64,000 bases of DNA from Siphonodentalium dalli (GCA_032622095.1 CP136063.1:204277934-204341933), one strand, 5' to 3'. Positions 1 to 10,930 are shown, numbered from the stretch's first letter. Numbers and translations: made by a program. Notes: a model not told the origin generated them from the letters alone.

Positions 1-189
1 CTGACATCAAGTCACAGCTTACAAATGGTGCAACAAAGTCTGATTTAGCAATCACGCAGATATAAGGACAAAGCCTTCTATCATCGCCATTGTCAAGACC
101 GTGAAACACCATTCCCTATATAAACTGGCATCACTTTGTACACAAAAAACAAGGAAACGAAAACCTATTTTAAATGTTCTATGAAAACT

Positions 190-2602
190 GACTGAGTATA
201 TCTTATGATCGTGTCATGGACATCTCAAACCAGCTTGGAGAGGTTGTTGTTATACAGTATCAAACAGATGGAGTTCTGTGTCCACCTATATTGAGAAAAG
301 ACTTGTTCACCACATCTGCTTTGGACAATATTGACCACAACCCTACATCAACTACCAGCACATCATCTTTCCACGGGACAAATATTTCCATGTTTCAGCA
401 TCCGCATCCAGATAATCAAGGCGAGCAGCGACCTATTGACTTCAGTTCTGGAAAAACTGCAAAAGGTCTCGTCAACAGAAGTCATTGATGGTAGTACATC
501 AATAATGTGGTAAGCTCATCATGCGACTCAAAAGAGAGGTCACCAGTTTGATGTAGCAATAACCTCAATGTTACCTCTGTTGCGTGATCAGGCTCACTCA
601 TTAGCCATGATATAACATTGCATGCGCAAAATTAATGAATCGGTTCAACTTCTAAACTCAGAACGGACACCGGTCATTGGCTAAGCAGATACAGTGGCAG
701 TGGCCAGACTTATATGGTGAGGACAAATATGTTGTTATGCTTGGAGGGTTACATCTCGAATTGGATGCTCTAAAAATGGTTGGTTCAGTACTTCAGGATA
801 GCGGCTGGACGAGTGCTCTCGTAGAAGCAGGTATAGCAAGCCCAGGCACAGCATATTCATTCATCAAAGCTTCACGTATTACAAAAACCCGACAGGCACA
901 TCATATAACAGCGTGTAGTCTTCTCAAACTCATGAAATTTGCACACTCAGCATACAGCAGTCAGGATTTATCCGATGTTGATAGTATGCACTCAAATGTC
1001 AATGACTGGTGTAAAAGTAAATGTGCTGTTAGTCCACAGTTCCAGTTCTGGAGTTTGGTGCTTGACATTGAATTGACAATTTTACTGCTACCTATATATT
1101 CACATCAGACATGATGACAATAGAGAAGAAACATCACAGCATAGCAAATGATTTCACAGAGGGAACTTTCTTGTACTCAAGACTGAACTCAAGTATGGCA
1201 ATAGTATAGACCAAGCCCATGAACAGCACAATGCAGTCGTGAAAGGGGATGGAGGAGCAATTGGGATAACTGAGGATGAAGCACACTCAATAGATGGATG
1301 GTCGCTAGTCCAGAATTATGTTGCCTTATTTCTGATTATGATAATATTGCTTGTACAAAGGATATCACATAAGAAACCAAACATCACGAGGAGACAATTG
1401 CGTATCAAATTTTTTTTTCAATAATGTGAATAACCTAACAGACATGATACAAGAAATGGTAAATCCGTTTTCTGATGACTCCACAGACCTCTTGGCATTG
1501 GACACCAGATACATTGTAGACCCAGTTAATGCTGAACTGATTCAGGTTGTCTATAAGAAATGCAAGGACTATTCTGCATCTTCCATAAAAGGAATTGGAA
1601 ACCAAAATAAATGTACTTTCTATGATCTAATCAAAAGAAATTCCATTTCAATTTTCCGGTCTTCTCCAGCTGAAATCAAATCAAAGAAAACAGAGCTACT
1701 AGTATTTCACTTCCTTGCTGACAAGATCATAACTGTTAATACGGACAATGGCATTGTTGTTACCAAAGGTGAACACGTACAAAGTAACCATGAACTTGAT
1801 TTGGATATATTATTGCACCATGTACACATGAATTAAGAGGCCGATACACGGATGTGTGTGCATGCAAAACACGCAGTTATCAACCAACACAACAGCATCA
1901 TAATCCAAGCCACCGACACGGATATAGTGATTATAGCTGTAATTGTATACTCAAGTTTGAAAGCATTCGGCCATAGAAAGACATTCAGAAGGATTCCGAT
2001 ACATGAGATTGTTTCATCAATAGGTACAACAAAATGTTATGGAATTCTCTTTTTCCATGCAATTACTGGATGTGATGTGGTATCTGCATTTCGCGGGAAA
2101 GGAAAACAATCTGCATGGTAGGCATGGAATGTATTTCCAGAAGCTTTATCAGTTTTCTCCAGACTTGGCAATTCTCGAGTGTCCATCACAGACCATGACA
2201 TTGTAGTATTCGAGAGATACGTTATAATAATGTACGACCGTTCAAATACATCCAATGACATTAATGAAGCCAGACTAGACTTTTTTTGCACGGAAACAGA
2301 CCATACAATGCTATTCCACCTACAAGGTCTGCGCTGTTGCAGTATGTCAAGCGAGCCGCATACGAGGCAGAACATATCTGGGGACAATCATTGGCACGTA
2401 AACCAGCTTACCCGAGTCCTGCAGATTGGGGATGGGCAGAAAATGGGAACCATTTTGGACGGAGCTTCCACCAATTGCCAAATGTTGCAGTCAGTTGACC
2501 AAATGTGGCTGCAAGAAGGCGTATAGTGCACATGCTACCACATTGGGCTTCCATGCACCACTTTATGCAGTTGTTGCTGCCAAGTTTAAAAGACTCTAAG
2601 AA
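190..2602 (+). pseudogene. Broken gene of an uncharacterised invertebrate-expanded family (PIN/FEN1-like nuclease suspected)
   Basis: Several same-strand coding pieces follow one another in different frames: about 216-488 (CPPILRKDLFTTSALDNIDHNP, then SFHGT), 677-1114, 1351-1836, 1852-2121 and 2179-2600. Together they match my memory of a large protein family expanded in molluscs and cnidarians. Recognisable blocks are a TDTDIVIIAV strand, IPIHEI, FFHAITGCDVVSAFRGKGK, a PPT..ALLQ..KRAAYEA block, and a C-terminal KCGCKKAYSAHATTLGFHAPL piece ending at a TAA near 2602. The D-rich strand and the later H..TGCD motif suggest a PIN/FEN1-like nuclease fold, but that is inference. At least five frame changes or stops separate the pieces, so this copy cannot make one protein. 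The start lies at or left of 190. The sequence after it ends near 3000 in a terminus that recurs near 46.9 kb, so the gene may ride on a mobile element. Confidence 0.6.
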
Positions 2603-2639
2603 CTGATAGTGTAGCTATCCCAGTACTATAACATCATAT

Positions 2640-2999
2640 ATAGTGTTTGAAATTGAATTGTTTTTCACAATATGTAAAATGCCAAATGTGTTGAAACGAA
2701 ACAACTAATTTGTTACAGTATATTGTTTTAACATACTCAGGTTGTTTTTTAATTTCAATTCAACCTTTAGAAATGACATAAGAGCTCTTGTTTGAGTGAT
2801 ACATCGATAAAATCGGTTAACTTTTAAAAATTCGAAAACTGACGTAGCTGAAAATGGCAGCCATCTTGAAAATGGTGGCCATCTTGGATTTTCGCGTGGT
2901 TTGTCGAACAATATTGTTTAGTGGCCCATACTGATCATTCGTGCCAAATTTCATGCTTGTATCACCAAGTGAACGATTTTACACTTAGCCGCCCTACTA
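2640..2999 (+). repeat. 3' flank of the broken gene ending in a recurrent terminus
   Basis: This stretch carries two copies of a GGC.GCCATCTTG motif (near 2853 and 2874). It then has a conserved tail, GTGCCAAATTTCATGCTTG, TCACCAAGTGAACGATTTT and finally CCGCCCTACTAA. A diverged copy of the same tail lies at about 46830-46975. Sequence of the DIRS-like element begins at once after it, so the junction near 2990-3000 joins two truncated mobile sequences. Confidence 0.5.
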
Positions 3000-3161
3000 A
3001 ACATTCTTATCCGCGCTTGCCACATTCCAGGGAAATCTAATGTTTTGCCCGACATGCTTTCTCGCCAACAGGTAGACAAATTCAAAGAGACAGCTCCATG
3101 GATGTCAGCGGAGCCAGTGCCAGTGCCACCCGACTTACATCTCCAATGCTTACTGGAATAG
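3000..3161 (+). pseudogene. C-terminal remnant of a DIRS-like reverse transcriptase/RNase H
   Basis: The frame read from 3000 gives NILIRACHIPGKSNVLPDML followed by SRQQ, then PWMSAEPVPVPPDLHLQCLLE and a TAG at 3159-3161. The HIPGKSN(V/F)LAD.LSR motif marks the end of the RNase H domain in DIRS/Ngaro-type retroelements. Everything upstream (reverse transcriptase and most of RNase H) is missing, because the frame runs into unrelated sequence before 3000. The remnant overlaps the recombinase ORF by 64 bases in another frame, as is usual for this class. This is a 5' truncation of the element. Confidence 0.75.
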
Positions 3162-4048
3162 TTGGTCACCTCCTCAGCCACTCTTTAGCACCAGCCACAT
3201 TTAAACTATACAAGAAAGTCTGGGGCTTATATCAATCATATTGCTATGACCTCAACATCAACGCAACATTGCCAATCAGCCAAAATAACATATTTCAATT
3301 TGTCGCATATCTGTTTCATCATCGTTATGGCCACAAATCTGTACAAACATTTTTGTCAGCCTTAGCATTTTATCATAAATCTAGAGGATTCCCAGACCCC
3401 ACCACCCATTTCTTGGTGAAGAAAACCCTAATGGGAATATGCCGTCTTAAGCCATCTTCGGATGTTCGTTTGCCAATAACACGCAACTTATTGACCCGAC
3501 TTATTGACGCGTTAACTTACTGTTTTTCAGACCAGTCCCTTACCTTATTGTTTCAGTGTTTTTTCTCATTGGCTTTTTTCGCACTGGCTCGGATTGGTGA
3601 ATTGTGCATCACAACTAATTCACAAATTGACAACGTCCTGCAATTTCAGGACGTATCATTCACGGATACGGGAGCGTCTATATGCTTTCGCAACTTCAAG
3701 CATAACCCATCTGGGCAACCTCACAACATACATTTACGGCATCAACTTCCAATTTCAAGCTGCCCCATTCACCTACTCTATCGATTCGTCCAACAGCGCG
3801 GTACAGCGGCAGGCCCTCTGTTTCTTACTAAATCCAGTAAACCTGTAAGCCGTAAAGAATTTGATCATTGCTTACACCGGGCCTTATCCTTCTGCAATTT
3901 GGATCCATCTGTATATAAGGGCCATAGTTTCCGTATCGGAGGATGCTCAGAGGCCGCCGATCGCGGTTTTTCAGATGCGCAAATCCGTCAGATGGGGCGC
4001 TGGAAATCTGATGCATTCCGAAAATACATTCGACCAACTACATTATAG
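3098..4048 (+). CDS. Tyrosine recombinase of a DIRS/Ngaro-like retrotransposon
   Basis: This is an intact 316-codon ORF starting at ATG 3098. The N-terminal half (about residues 30-110) has the SAM-like core-binding pattern (ATFKLYKKVWGLYQSYC, then a QFVAYL helix). The C-terminal half has the catalytic set of tyrosine recombinases: Arg165 in ALARIGEL, His276 and Arg279 in GHSFRIGG, Trp302 in GRWKSD and the presumed nucleophile Tyr310 in KYIR. In DIRS-like elements this enzyme inserts a circular cDNA copy without an integrase and so leaves no target duplication. It overlaps the RNase H remnant just upstream and is followed by a hairpin array. The ORF is complete, but the element has lost its reverse transcriptase, so it could act only in trans. 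DIRS versus Ngaro cannot be decided here. Confidence 0.85.
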   Translation: MDVSGASASATRLTSPMLTGIVGHLLSHSLAPATFKLYKKVWGLYQSYCYDLNINATLPISQNNIFQFVAYLFHHRYGHKSVQTFLSALAFYHKSRGFPDPTTHFLVKKTLMGICRLKPSSDVRLPITRNLLTRLIDALTYCFSDQSLTLLFQCFFSLAFFALARIGELCITTNSQIDNVLQFQDVSFTDTGASICFRNFKHNPSGQPHNIHLRHQLPISSCPIHLLYRFVQQRGTAAGPLFLTKSSKPVSRKEFDHCLHRALSFCNLDPSVYKGHSFRIGGCSEAADRGFSDAQIRQMGRWKSDAFRKYIRPTTL

Positions 4049-4125
4049 CCTTAAAATTTTCATTCGCTAGACAGTATGTCAAGTTGCAACGCGTCAAACC
4101 TCAAGAACCTGTAATGTTCAAGTGA

Positions 4126-4930
4126 GTGCAGGCAAGCAGCCGGGCCACACCCCCCCCCAAGTCACATTGTTATCACAGACATTATTTTCCTTCTGGCGCT
4201 GGCAAGCAGCCAGGCTACACCCGAACACATACGACGAGCATCTCGCTGGCCTCAATTTTCGTGACGCATGCAAGCAGCCTGGTCACTGTACATTTCCGCT
4301 TTCCATCTACCATTTTAATTACCACTCACTAGGACCATCACCAATTTTATCATCGGTAAGCGTCGGTAATCAACCCCCCTCCCCACATTCATGGCCCATG
4401 GTTTTTCAGATAAGTAATTTTCTTCGAGCGCTGGCAAGCAGCCAGGCTCCACCACCCACATACCCCCCCCCCCTGATGACCTTCAATATTTTTGTGAATG
4501 CAGGCAAGCAGCCCGGTCACTGTACAATTAAGCTTATAGTCTGCCCCAGCATCAAACATATCACTGATTAGTATTTTTCCTTCCGATGTCCCATTGTTTT
4601 CTCGGGCCTGTTTTCCTTCGAGCGCTGGCAAGCAGCCAGGCTACACCTCCCCCAAGTACATCAGACAAGCATAGCGCCAGTTTAAATTTTTGTGAACGCG
4701 GGCAAGCAGCCGGGTCACTCTAAGATTTAGCGTTTAATCTGGTCTTGTAATTTCACTCCTTAGATTGTACTCCAATTTTATATCAAGTATATCGGAGGCG
4801 CAGGCAAGCAGCCTGGTCCATTTATACCAGTTACACAAATTGAGTTATATTTGTCATTGTAATTATCAGATTACCAAGATGCTAATCATCCTCTAATGTA
4901 TTGGGTTCAGGCAAGCAGCCTGGCTCATTT
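4126..4930 (+). repeat. Array of nine GGCAAGCAGCC hairpin motifs after the recombinase gene
   Basis: The core (G/T)GCAAGCAGCC starts at 4131, 4201, 4269, 4433, 4503, 4627, 4701, 4803 and 4910. It forms a five-base stem around an AAGCA loop: CTGGC/GCCAG in copies 2, 4 and 6, and CAGGC/GCCTG in copies 8 and 9. Copies 2-7 alternate between two flank types: GAGCG(C)TGG..CAGGCT(A/C)CACC, and GTGA..GC..GGTCACT. The second type follows the first by 68-74 bases. Sequence between copies is much less conserved. The spread-out spacing and alternating flanks are unlike a simple satellite. It probably belongs to the 3' region of the DIRS-like element. Confidence 0.8.
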
Positions 4931-5350
4931 CAGCTGTTCGCCTGAAACTTTACGTTACTCACATACATGTAGTAAGGGTTCATAATGAGTCACCGACATT
5001 ATCAGTAGCTTCAGTTGGATACATAAGTGTCCGTCCGGTTCCGGTTTATCCGAGTGCAGGTTACAAGCTCTCTCTACATAGGTTTCATCTTCATAATTAG
5101 TGATTCATACCTTATATACAATGTATACATGTTACCTTTATTGTGGTCAAACATTGGAGATTTTCTTATACGGTCGTGGTACGTGCATACTTATATCCAT
5201 AGTTAATTCATTCACTTACCATTCTTCAGCCTAATTCGTATGGCTTCGTGCTGCTCTCTTGGTTTGGGTGGGGGCAGGACATCTTTGATACAACGCTGTC
5301 CCTTTGGCGTTTTTTGCCCTCCACCTTCATGACTATATCTATTATATATT
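4931..5350. other. Unassigned spacer
   Basis: I see no coding region, tandem repeat or recognisable element end here. It may be the last part of the DIRS-like element. The string CCCTCCACCTTCATGACTAT near 5320 recurs near 6590. Confidence 0.4.
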
Positions 5351-5945
5351 TTGAAAGATCTGTGTGTGTGTGTGTGTATCTGTCTGTGTGTGTGTAATCG
5401 ATGGACTCGAAAATGGCCCAGCCGATTTCGATGAAACTTGGTATGTGGGGGTATTTTCGGCCGGGGACGAACATAGGCATATTAATTTGTCCGTGCGACG
5501 TCACATTGACCTTGAAATCTGGTCATTTCAAGGTCAAACGCCCGAATATCACGGGATTTCGATAAAACTTGGTATGTGGGGGTACTTTCTTATGGCGAGT
5601 CTCATAAGCATATTCATTTGCCCGTGCGACGTGACCTTGACCTTTAAATCGGGTAACTTCAAGGTCAAATCGCCAATTTTGATGGGATTTCGACGAAATT
5701 TGATACGTGGGGTTACTTTTGTCCACTGATTGTTTTGGACGGGTCCAATCGTGACCTTGACCTTGACCTTCAAAATTATCAATTCAAGGTCAAATCGGGT
5801 AAAACCGGATGGATTTCGACGGGCACGTTTGTCGGGTACTTTTGTCCGGGCAGTGTTTTTGGACTGGTCAAATCGTGACCCCACTTGACCTTGACCTTCA
5901 AAACGGCCAATTCAAGGTCAAAGCCCGGACGAAGTCGGGTCACCT
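5351..5945. repeat. Degenerate ~110-130 bp tandem repeat rich in TCAAGGTCA / TGACCTTGA
   Basis: A GT-rich microsatellite (about 5361-5394) leads into about four degenerate units. Each contains a block like GATTTCGA(T/C)GAAA(C/T)TTG(G/A)TA, a TGACCTTGACCTT block, and on its far side the inverted form TTCAAGGTCAAA. Both strands appear partly open, but the readings are only the repeat translated. The same family recurs at 15735-16275. Confidence 0.75.
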
Positions 5946-5950
5946 TCTAG

Positions 5951-5980
5951 TATATATATATTTTGGTTATGTTAATTTTG

Positions 5981-6013
<33 letters not shown>

Positions 6014-6165
6014 TATATAAATTTTTGGTTGTTTTATCAATAAACAGCTCTATTGAATCTGACCAACTAGTTTAGTCATTGAACGTAGCAAACCCTTAGA
6101 GCAGCCCCTGTTACTATCCCGGGTTATGCGGCCTTGGGTTGACAGTAGGATCTGTAGAACATAAA
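5951..6165. repeat. Interspersed repeat, copy 1 (TA-rich head, CAGCCCCTGTTACTATCCCG tail)
   Basis: This copy has a TA microsatellite, then TTTTTGGTTGTTTTATCAAT, GACCAACTAGTTTAGTCATT and a tail ending in GGATCTGTAGAACATAAA. The block recurs almost unchanged at 6602-6825, so it is a recent duplication or a young repeat family. Confidence 0.8.
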
Positions 6166-6601
6166 TACACGATTACGAAATAATCGCATTTATTTTCAAG
6201 CGATCCGTCTCTACAGTAGTCAAATAAACCATTGGTTTTGGGTATGACGGTATTGAAACACGAGGTGTCGATTTCCAGTTTTGCGCATGCGCACACAAAT
6301 CTTTGAGACGCCATTTCTACAATTCCAAGGTTGGGAAAAAATCTTCTCTTGAAATAATTTAAGAACTCATAAATGTAGAAGATTTTATTTACAACAAAAC
6401 CCACCCACCCCTTTAAGTCTATCTCCTTTGCCTATCACTGCTCACCCCGTGAGGCCCGGGGGAGCATTTTGGAAATTGTTTCCGTTACATTTTATAATTG
6501 TTATGTCATTATATATTGATAATTTTATGTTATGTCAATATATATTGATAATTTTATTTTTCCTTGGTGGATGATGGAGTTTTTGCCCTCCACCTTCATG
6601 A
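6166..6601. other. Spacer between two copies of the same repeat
   Basis: No gene was recognised. A minus-strand open stretch at 6114-6404 has no family resemblance I can name. A TGCGCATGCGCA palindrome (NRF1-like consensus) sits at 6282-6293. A short duplicated TATTGATAATTTTATG string occurs near 6515 and 6540. Confidence 0.4.
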
Positions 6602-6634
6602 CTATATATATATATATTTTGGTTATGTTAATTT

Positions 6635-6679
<45 letters not shown>

Positions 6680-6825
6680 AATTTTTGGTTGTTTTATCAA
6701 TAAACAGCTCTATTGAATCTGACCAACTAGTTTAGTCATTGAACGTAGCAAACCCTTAGAGCAGCCCCTATTACTATCCCGGGTTATGCGGCCTTGGGTT
6801 GACAGTAGGATCTGTAGAACATAAA
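6602..6825. repeat. Interspersed repeat, copy 2
   Basis: This is a near-identical copy of 5951-6165, including the TA tract and the tail. It is preceded by CCCTCCACCTTCATGACTAT, which is also found before the tandem array near 5320. Confidence 0.8.
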
Positions 6826-6879
6826 GATTAATTTTCAACTTATGGTATTCACTCAAAAACCATAGGTATCCTCTATGGA

Positions 6880-6940
6880 TTACATGATACAATCATCGGC
6901 CATTAAAGTGCTGGGTTCAAATCCCCGGCTCTTTAATTTT
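6880..6940 (+). repeat. Possible tRNA-derived SINE fragment (B-box-like)
   Basis: GTGCTGGGTTCAAATCCCCG near 6911-6930 looks like the T arm and B box of a tRNA, and ATGATACAATCA precedes it. A similar ATGATACAATCA occurs in the clearer tRNA-like copy at 12797-12899. No A box or complete cloverleaf was found. Confidence 0.3.
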
Positions 6941-8744
6941 GTTTGCAGTGACATGTAAACTGATACAACAGAGTTTGATGTAGTGTATTGTTAAAAAATG
7001 GAATATATGTCATATACTGAAATTATCAATTACATTACTATGATAAAGAAATTCTCAAGCAAGTGAGAATTTTTTTTAAACTACATAATGTGAATACAAA
7101 TGTCCAAAATACAAACTCTAGAAAAGAAGGGACCCATTTTAGAATAGATTAAATGACTATATCAATGGAAGAGCTTATATATGAATTCTCAATATGCAGT
7201 TATTGCCCAGAATCAATTTGATCAAACGTAACCTATTTGTTCTGTCGTGTATAGCCAAACACATACAACTATTGGTGCATTGTCTTTCAACTTCGTTTTA
7301 AATGTGCCTTCTCTCAACGTATAGAATACAAGTGTTGACCACTCACAGGCAGACAAGGCCAATCTCTTTGAAATGGGATGAACTAACCTCAGATAAGTTG
7401 ATAGGATGCACGAACTATTCAGACTTACGGCAGACAAAGGATACATTAATGTTAGGGGTCGTTTACATTGGTGTAGATATGTGTATATTTCTACACGCAC
7501 ACTAGTGTAATCGGTTGGATATAGAAATGCATACAAAAAGAAAACGGTAATCGTTCGTGTGAGCAAAAATCGTCTGCGTTATAAGTCACGGTCAACACCG
7601 AGGCATTGCGACAGTCAAATCGGATTTGATTAAACATTACTCGGACTTGGTGTATATATATGTGCTTAAACTTTGTCAGTTCAACACACGTATTAAGCTA
7701 TTCCATGGCATCAGATATTCCATGGCTAAGGACTAAGGTAATCACATTTAAGTTGCTAGTATATATATGGCCGAGCAAACATCTGGGACGATTTTGCATA
7801 TTTCTGAATCAGCAATAAGAAACTCGTTTGCAACCAGAAGCAAGGAATCGCAGAGTTTTTTATTCGACTTCAACGCTTTCTGAATTTCGCGTGGTGTTTC
7901 ATTATCAATGGTTAATTGTGTAGTTCGTCGAAATTAGGGGGTGTCAAGTTGGAAATTTCCAACACATGGAAAGCTGCGGCCAATCTAGATGCTAGGATTC
8001 TGCGATTTTCTTGTTTATATTTCACATTTCTCACACGGGGCTGACCATGGTTCTGGTCCTGCCCCCCCCCCGATGCAACAACAGTTAAATGGATCGAGAC
8101 ACACAAGTTTAAAAATAACTTAGAAACGCCACCTTCCCACGAGTTAGACCACTAGATGTTCGGATTTGGCAATTTCGAAGTTCAGATCTAAAAAATTGCT
8201 CAGAACTTGTTCAGATCTATATATAGTCTACCCAGTTAATTCTGTTTCTCCACCTGCATATAGTGACCACATGACTACTTATCAGTGAGAACATGATACG
8301 GATATCGCTACCATCCAAGCCTGTGAGGGAAAAATCTAAACTCAAGGGGGGGGGGGGGGTGTGCAAATGGAATTGGAATCTCGTGTGATTGGTCTAATTC
8401 AAGGAAAAGATGTACCGTTGGAAATTCCAAAGCGGACCCCCTCAACGGAGACCCTATAGATAGACACGTCCATGTGCGGCATATATCAAATCGCTTTGGT
8501 CTGCTGATGGTGGATTCATTTTTTTGCCTGGCCTCCTTGTGCCTCCAGTAATCATATTGTGATCACATTAATCCGTGACGCAAGACTTCATACATTTCTG
8601 TACACAGATCTACACCAATGTAAACTCACCCTTAATACTCGTTACTGTTATCCATGAAGCTGTAACACCTAATCAATTCACAGATAATCATACTATAAAT
8701 TTAATATTCATGTCGTCCCCATTAAAACACGTTGATAGGATGCA
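6941..8744. other. Presumed intron or flank of the dehydratase gene
   Basis: No further dehydratase exon was found on the minus strand here. The stretch includes a short motif, CAAGTTGGAAATTTCCAACA (7947-7966), that recurs at about 43830. A segment around 7450-7490 (TTTACATTGGTGTAGAT) recurs inverted near 8605-8625. A poly-G run lies near 8346-8360. Confidence 0.35.
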
Positions 8745-8749
8745 CTAAC

Positions 8750-8795
8750 ATCAGTTAACTTGAGAAGTGTGTTTCGTGCGCCCCTTTCTTTAAAG
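8750..8795 (-). CDS. Serine/threonine dehydratase-like gene, third visible exon
   Basis: On the minus strand a pyrimidine-rich CTCTTTGTAG acceptor ends at 8796. The exon then completes a split Ser codon from the upstream exon and reads FKERGARNTLLKLTD, ending before a GTTAGT donor at 8744-8749. SFKERGA is the signature around the Schiff-base lysine of fold-type II PLP enzymes of the threonine dehydratase family; the Lys binds PLP covalently. The 46-base length fits phase: one base to finish Ser plus 15 codons. The next expected block (ASAGNHA, a PLP phosphate-binding region) was not found to the left within the window. The gene therefore either continues past position 1 or is truncated. The donor is weaker than the others. 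Confidence 0.75.
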
Positions 8796-8872
8796 CTACA
8801 AAGAGATCAAATAAGGGGATAATTATGTCGCGTTTGGTCACTTTCAGTGGTAAACTGCTCACTATTTGTCAC

Positions 8873-9620
8873 AAATTTATCGCGAAAGGCTGATAGCGGA
8901 CATATTTATCGCGAAAGACTGATAGCGGACATATTTATCGTGAAAGGCTGCTGGCGGACATATTTATTGGAAGAGGCTAATAGAGGACAGATCATTGTGA
9001 CAGGCTTATAGATGACATATTTATTGTGACAGGCCGATAGCTGACATATTTATTGTGACATGCTGATAGCCGACAGCTTTATTGTGAGAGGCTGATAGCG
9101 GACATATTTATCTGAAGAGGTTAATAGAGGACAGATTATTGTGACAGGCCGATAGCTGACATATTTATCGTGACAGGCCGATAGCTGACATATTTATTGT
9201 GAGAGGCCGATAGCTGACATATTTATTGTGACATGCTAATAGCGGACAGCTTTATTGTGAGAGGCTGATAGCGGACATATTTATCGTGACATGCTGATAG
9301 CAGACAGATTTATTGTGACAGGCTGATAGCGGACATATTTATCGGGAGAGACTGATAGCGGACATATTTATTGTGACAGGCCGATAGCGGACATATTTGT
9401 TGTGATATGCTGATATCGGACAGCTATATTGTGAGAGGCTGATAGCAGACATATTTATTGTGACAGCCTGATAGCGGACATATTTATTGTGATATGCTGA
9501 TAGCAGACAGATTTACTCTGACAGGCTGATAGCGGACATATGTATTGTGACAGGCTGATAACAGACATATTTATTTGACAGGCAGATAGCGGACATATTT
9601 ATTGTGACAGGCGGATATCA
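8873..9620. repeat. Minisatellite, 29-bp unit, about 25 copies
   Basis: The unit is close to CTGATAGCGGACATATTTAT followed by TGTGACAGG. Units start 29 bases apart (for example 8890, 8919, 8948, 8977). Variants alternate between CGCGAAAGG, TGTGACAGG and TGTGAGAGG endings. It lies in an intron of the minus-strand dehydratase gene. There are no unique spacers, so it is not a CRISPR array. Confidence 0.9.
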
Positions 9621-10356
9621 GACCCAAACATTGGATATTTGAAACAATAAAATGAGACGTCAGCAAACGAAACTTCGGCATTGTTATCTCTAATCTACTT
9701 CACTTTGTGAACGAAACAAATCAAACAGGCATTGTAAATGTCGTGTCTATAAGCTATATCCTTCTAGGAAGTTCTACATTCACTAAATGCTGAACAGATG
9801 ACAATTGAGTTTAGCACGTGATCAATAAAATAGGTCATCATCATTGATCAAATAGCAATAACATAAAAGTGAATATCATGTTTTAAAAACTGTTTATTAT
9901 ATCATAAAGTGTGCTTCTCATTGGGACCAGTCTTTGCTGCATTTAATCCGGTCCAGAATGAAGTGATAACTAATTAAATATCGACACAGCTCAGGCATTG
10001 TATTTTAAACAATACAAAAAATGTATTGGAATATTCGATTGCAAGAGTCGATTGAAAAGTTCATGATATTAGATGGTACTGTAGTGTCAGTTTTAGTCAG
10101 TTTACAACATTATAAGAAGCTCATAATATAGGTTGAGTCAATGTGACAACGAAGGGCTCTTAAACAGACGTATCTCATTTGAATCTACAAATTATGGAAA
10201 GATAGATTAGATAGGTTGATTGATCAGTACACACACTACTGATCTACAAGCTGTTTATTACTAGTATACTCAGAACAAAACTTGTCAAAATTAAAGAAAT
10301 TTTCCAGTTATTTAAAAAAAATTCGTACAGACGTGAAACAAATATCAGGAATAGTC
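9621..10356. other. Intronic sequence without recognised features
   Basis: This is AT-rich sequence. I see no coding block, repeat family or inverted repeat that I can support. Confidence 0.4.
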
Positions 10357-10930
10357 TTAAAGGGGTACTTTATGCCATTTTCAATAAATTCCCGGTAATA
10401 ACAAATATCTAATATCGATAATATATAGAAAACTAAGTAATTTGAGTCGAAGATGTGTTCTGTAAACGTTTAGTTTAATAGGTTATCTTAAAATCAAAGT
10501 TAATAATTTGATTTAAAGTTAATTAATGGCTGGAGTCATAAATTAAATTACGAATTTCCGTATACAAGACGTAATCAAATAATTCACGGATAGTGGATTG
10601 GGCAAAACGTGACACACGTGACGGTGTACAAAATTATGTTGATACTGGGCGTAAACTCAAGCCACTCTCTGTCTAGTGACTATACAATGACTTAATGAGT
10701 ATATGGGACTAGTATGCATATAACATAACATTTATTTGATACATTTGCTTGAAAACTGTCCAAAATTACTCGACAACGACAATTGGTATTTTCGCATTCC
10801 GGCTAATCTGCCATCCGTAACATAACTTCGTAATCAACAGACTTGCAAATAATGGAAATCTGGTTACCTTATTCTACAACTCCGAGACTAAAGAAACCAA
10901 CAACAACATTTGGGTACATTATCCCTTTAA
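10357..10930. mobile_element. TTAA-flanked MITE (piggyBac- or Kolobok-like ends)
   Basis: TTAA at 10357-10360 is followed by AGGGGTACTTTATGCC. The right end reads GGGTACATTATCCCT followed by TTAA at 10927-10930. The ends are therefore imperfect inverted repeats (AGGG.TA.TTTA.CC) inside a TTAA duplication, typical of piggyBac or Kolobok superfamily insertions. The 566-bp interior has no ORF, so it is non-autonomous. It lies in an intron of the dehydratase gene. Confidence 0.6.

Noticed and set aside
4122-4571. 149-codon frame with repeated AGKQPG peptides, looking like a repeat protein
   Set aside because: The peptide comes from the GGCAAGCAGCC hairpin motif; the frame is lost in the later motif copies and spacers are not coding-like.
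6114-6404. 96-codon minus-strand frame beginning near a GC-rich palindrome, like a first exon
   Set aside because: No family match and no convincing donor site; it starts within a duplicated repeat.
8873-9620. Regular 29-bp repeats resembling a CRISPR array
   Set aside because: Units are contiguous with no unique spacers, and the setting is a eukaryotic intron.
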